Source of the DNA: Tupaia tana
Lineage: Eukaryota > Chordata > Mammalia > Scandentia > Tupaiidae
DNA length: 64,000 nt
Assembly (NCBI GenBank): GCA_026018925.1
Contig: JAKSZU010000135.1
Coordinates: 1-64,000, forward strand
Reading direction: 5' to 3'
The translations under genes and the position numbers were made by a program. Shown here in pieces: positions 63,953 through 64,000 of this stretch (position 1 is its first letter; every line of letters begins with the position of its first letter). The notes under the pieces are model-generated. The model did not search any database. It worked only from the letters and a program-made list of their open reading frames with translations, and was not told where the DNA came from.

Positions 63953-64000
63953 ATGGCCAACTTAAATGCTGGAACAGATCCATTAACATCAATAATAACA
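63953..64000 (+). CDS. LINE-1 ORF2 start (partial)
   Basis: Sixteen codons beginning MANLNAGTDPLTSIIT, which leads into the endonuclease domain of LINE-1 ORF2 (endonuclease and reverse transcriptase). 44 bp after the ORF1 stop, the usual short inter-ORF spacing. The window ends inside it. Confidence 0.75.
   Translation, partial: MANLNAGTDPLTSIIT

Larger units (their letters stand above)
62000..64000 (+). mobile_element. full-length-type LINE-1, 5' end to the start of ORF2
   Basis: Tandem promoter monomers (62000-62587), a unique 5' UTR part (62588-62951), ORF1 (62952-63908), a 44-bp gap and the ORF2 start. LINE-1 copies are usually 5'-truncated, so a copy beginning inside a monomer is a complete transcript copy. 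It continues past the window. Confidence 0.9.

Overview
This is repeat-dense mammalian DNA. There is no compact operon-like gene layout. About fifty copies of a tRNA-derived SINE of roughly 265 bp or 150 bp occur here, with A and B pol III boxes, a CT-rich body and an A-tail. Alongside them are LINE-1 pieces, an ERVL provirus with MLT2-like LTRs, a MaLR-like LTR and a MIR. The SINE looks to me like the colugo (Dermoptera, Galeopterus/Cynocephalus) CYN type. That is recognition from memory, not a database result, so the species call is moderate only; a eutherian mammal is certain.

Layout. 0.3-7.2 kb: LINE-1 debris, mostly minus strand, with nested SINEs and a MaLR LTR. 7.2-16.3 kb: one old ERVL provirus on the minus strand (3' LTR, integrase, RT, 5' LTR) peppered with SINEs. 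16.3-26.4 kb: LINE-1 3' ends, a terminal-inverted-repeat DNA transposon and many SINEs. 26.46-27.40 kb: a composite retroelement made of a GC-rich VNTR, an LTR-like segment, an A-stretch and a LINE-1 3' end, bounded by an 18-bp target-site duplication. 27.7-58.6 kb: the only host gene, a decayed minus-strand copy of the ANKRD26/ANKRD36/CCDC144 coiled-coil family. Eight exons are recognisable and most splice sites are kept. Reading phases join exactly, apart from one missing stretch between two exons, but in-frame stops are present. 62.0-64.0 kb: the 5' end of a full-length-type LINE-1 on the plus strand, with tandem promoter monomers, ORF1 (one internal stop) and the first codons of ORF2. It inserted into a SINE.

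The ANKRD26-like locus carries the history of the region. Its largest exon holds nine in-frame copies of a 23-26 codon coiled-coil repeat. A gammaretrovirus-type ERV (LTRs 46876-47307 and 53891-54341, TTAC duplication) sits inside a second exon. A 5'-truncated LINE-1 sits inside a third. Introns also carry a 1210-bp solo LTR inside a SINE inside a DNA transposon, and an LTR-like block with long C tracts.

The two most unusual signals are not classical genes. First, the LINE-1 promoter monomers contain an 88-bp segment with GT...AG ends and a pyrimidine tract, precisely absent from the first monomer, as if spliced out before reverse transcription. Second, the VNTR-bearing composite element at 26.5 kb is organised like primate SVA/LAVA elements but built from different parts.
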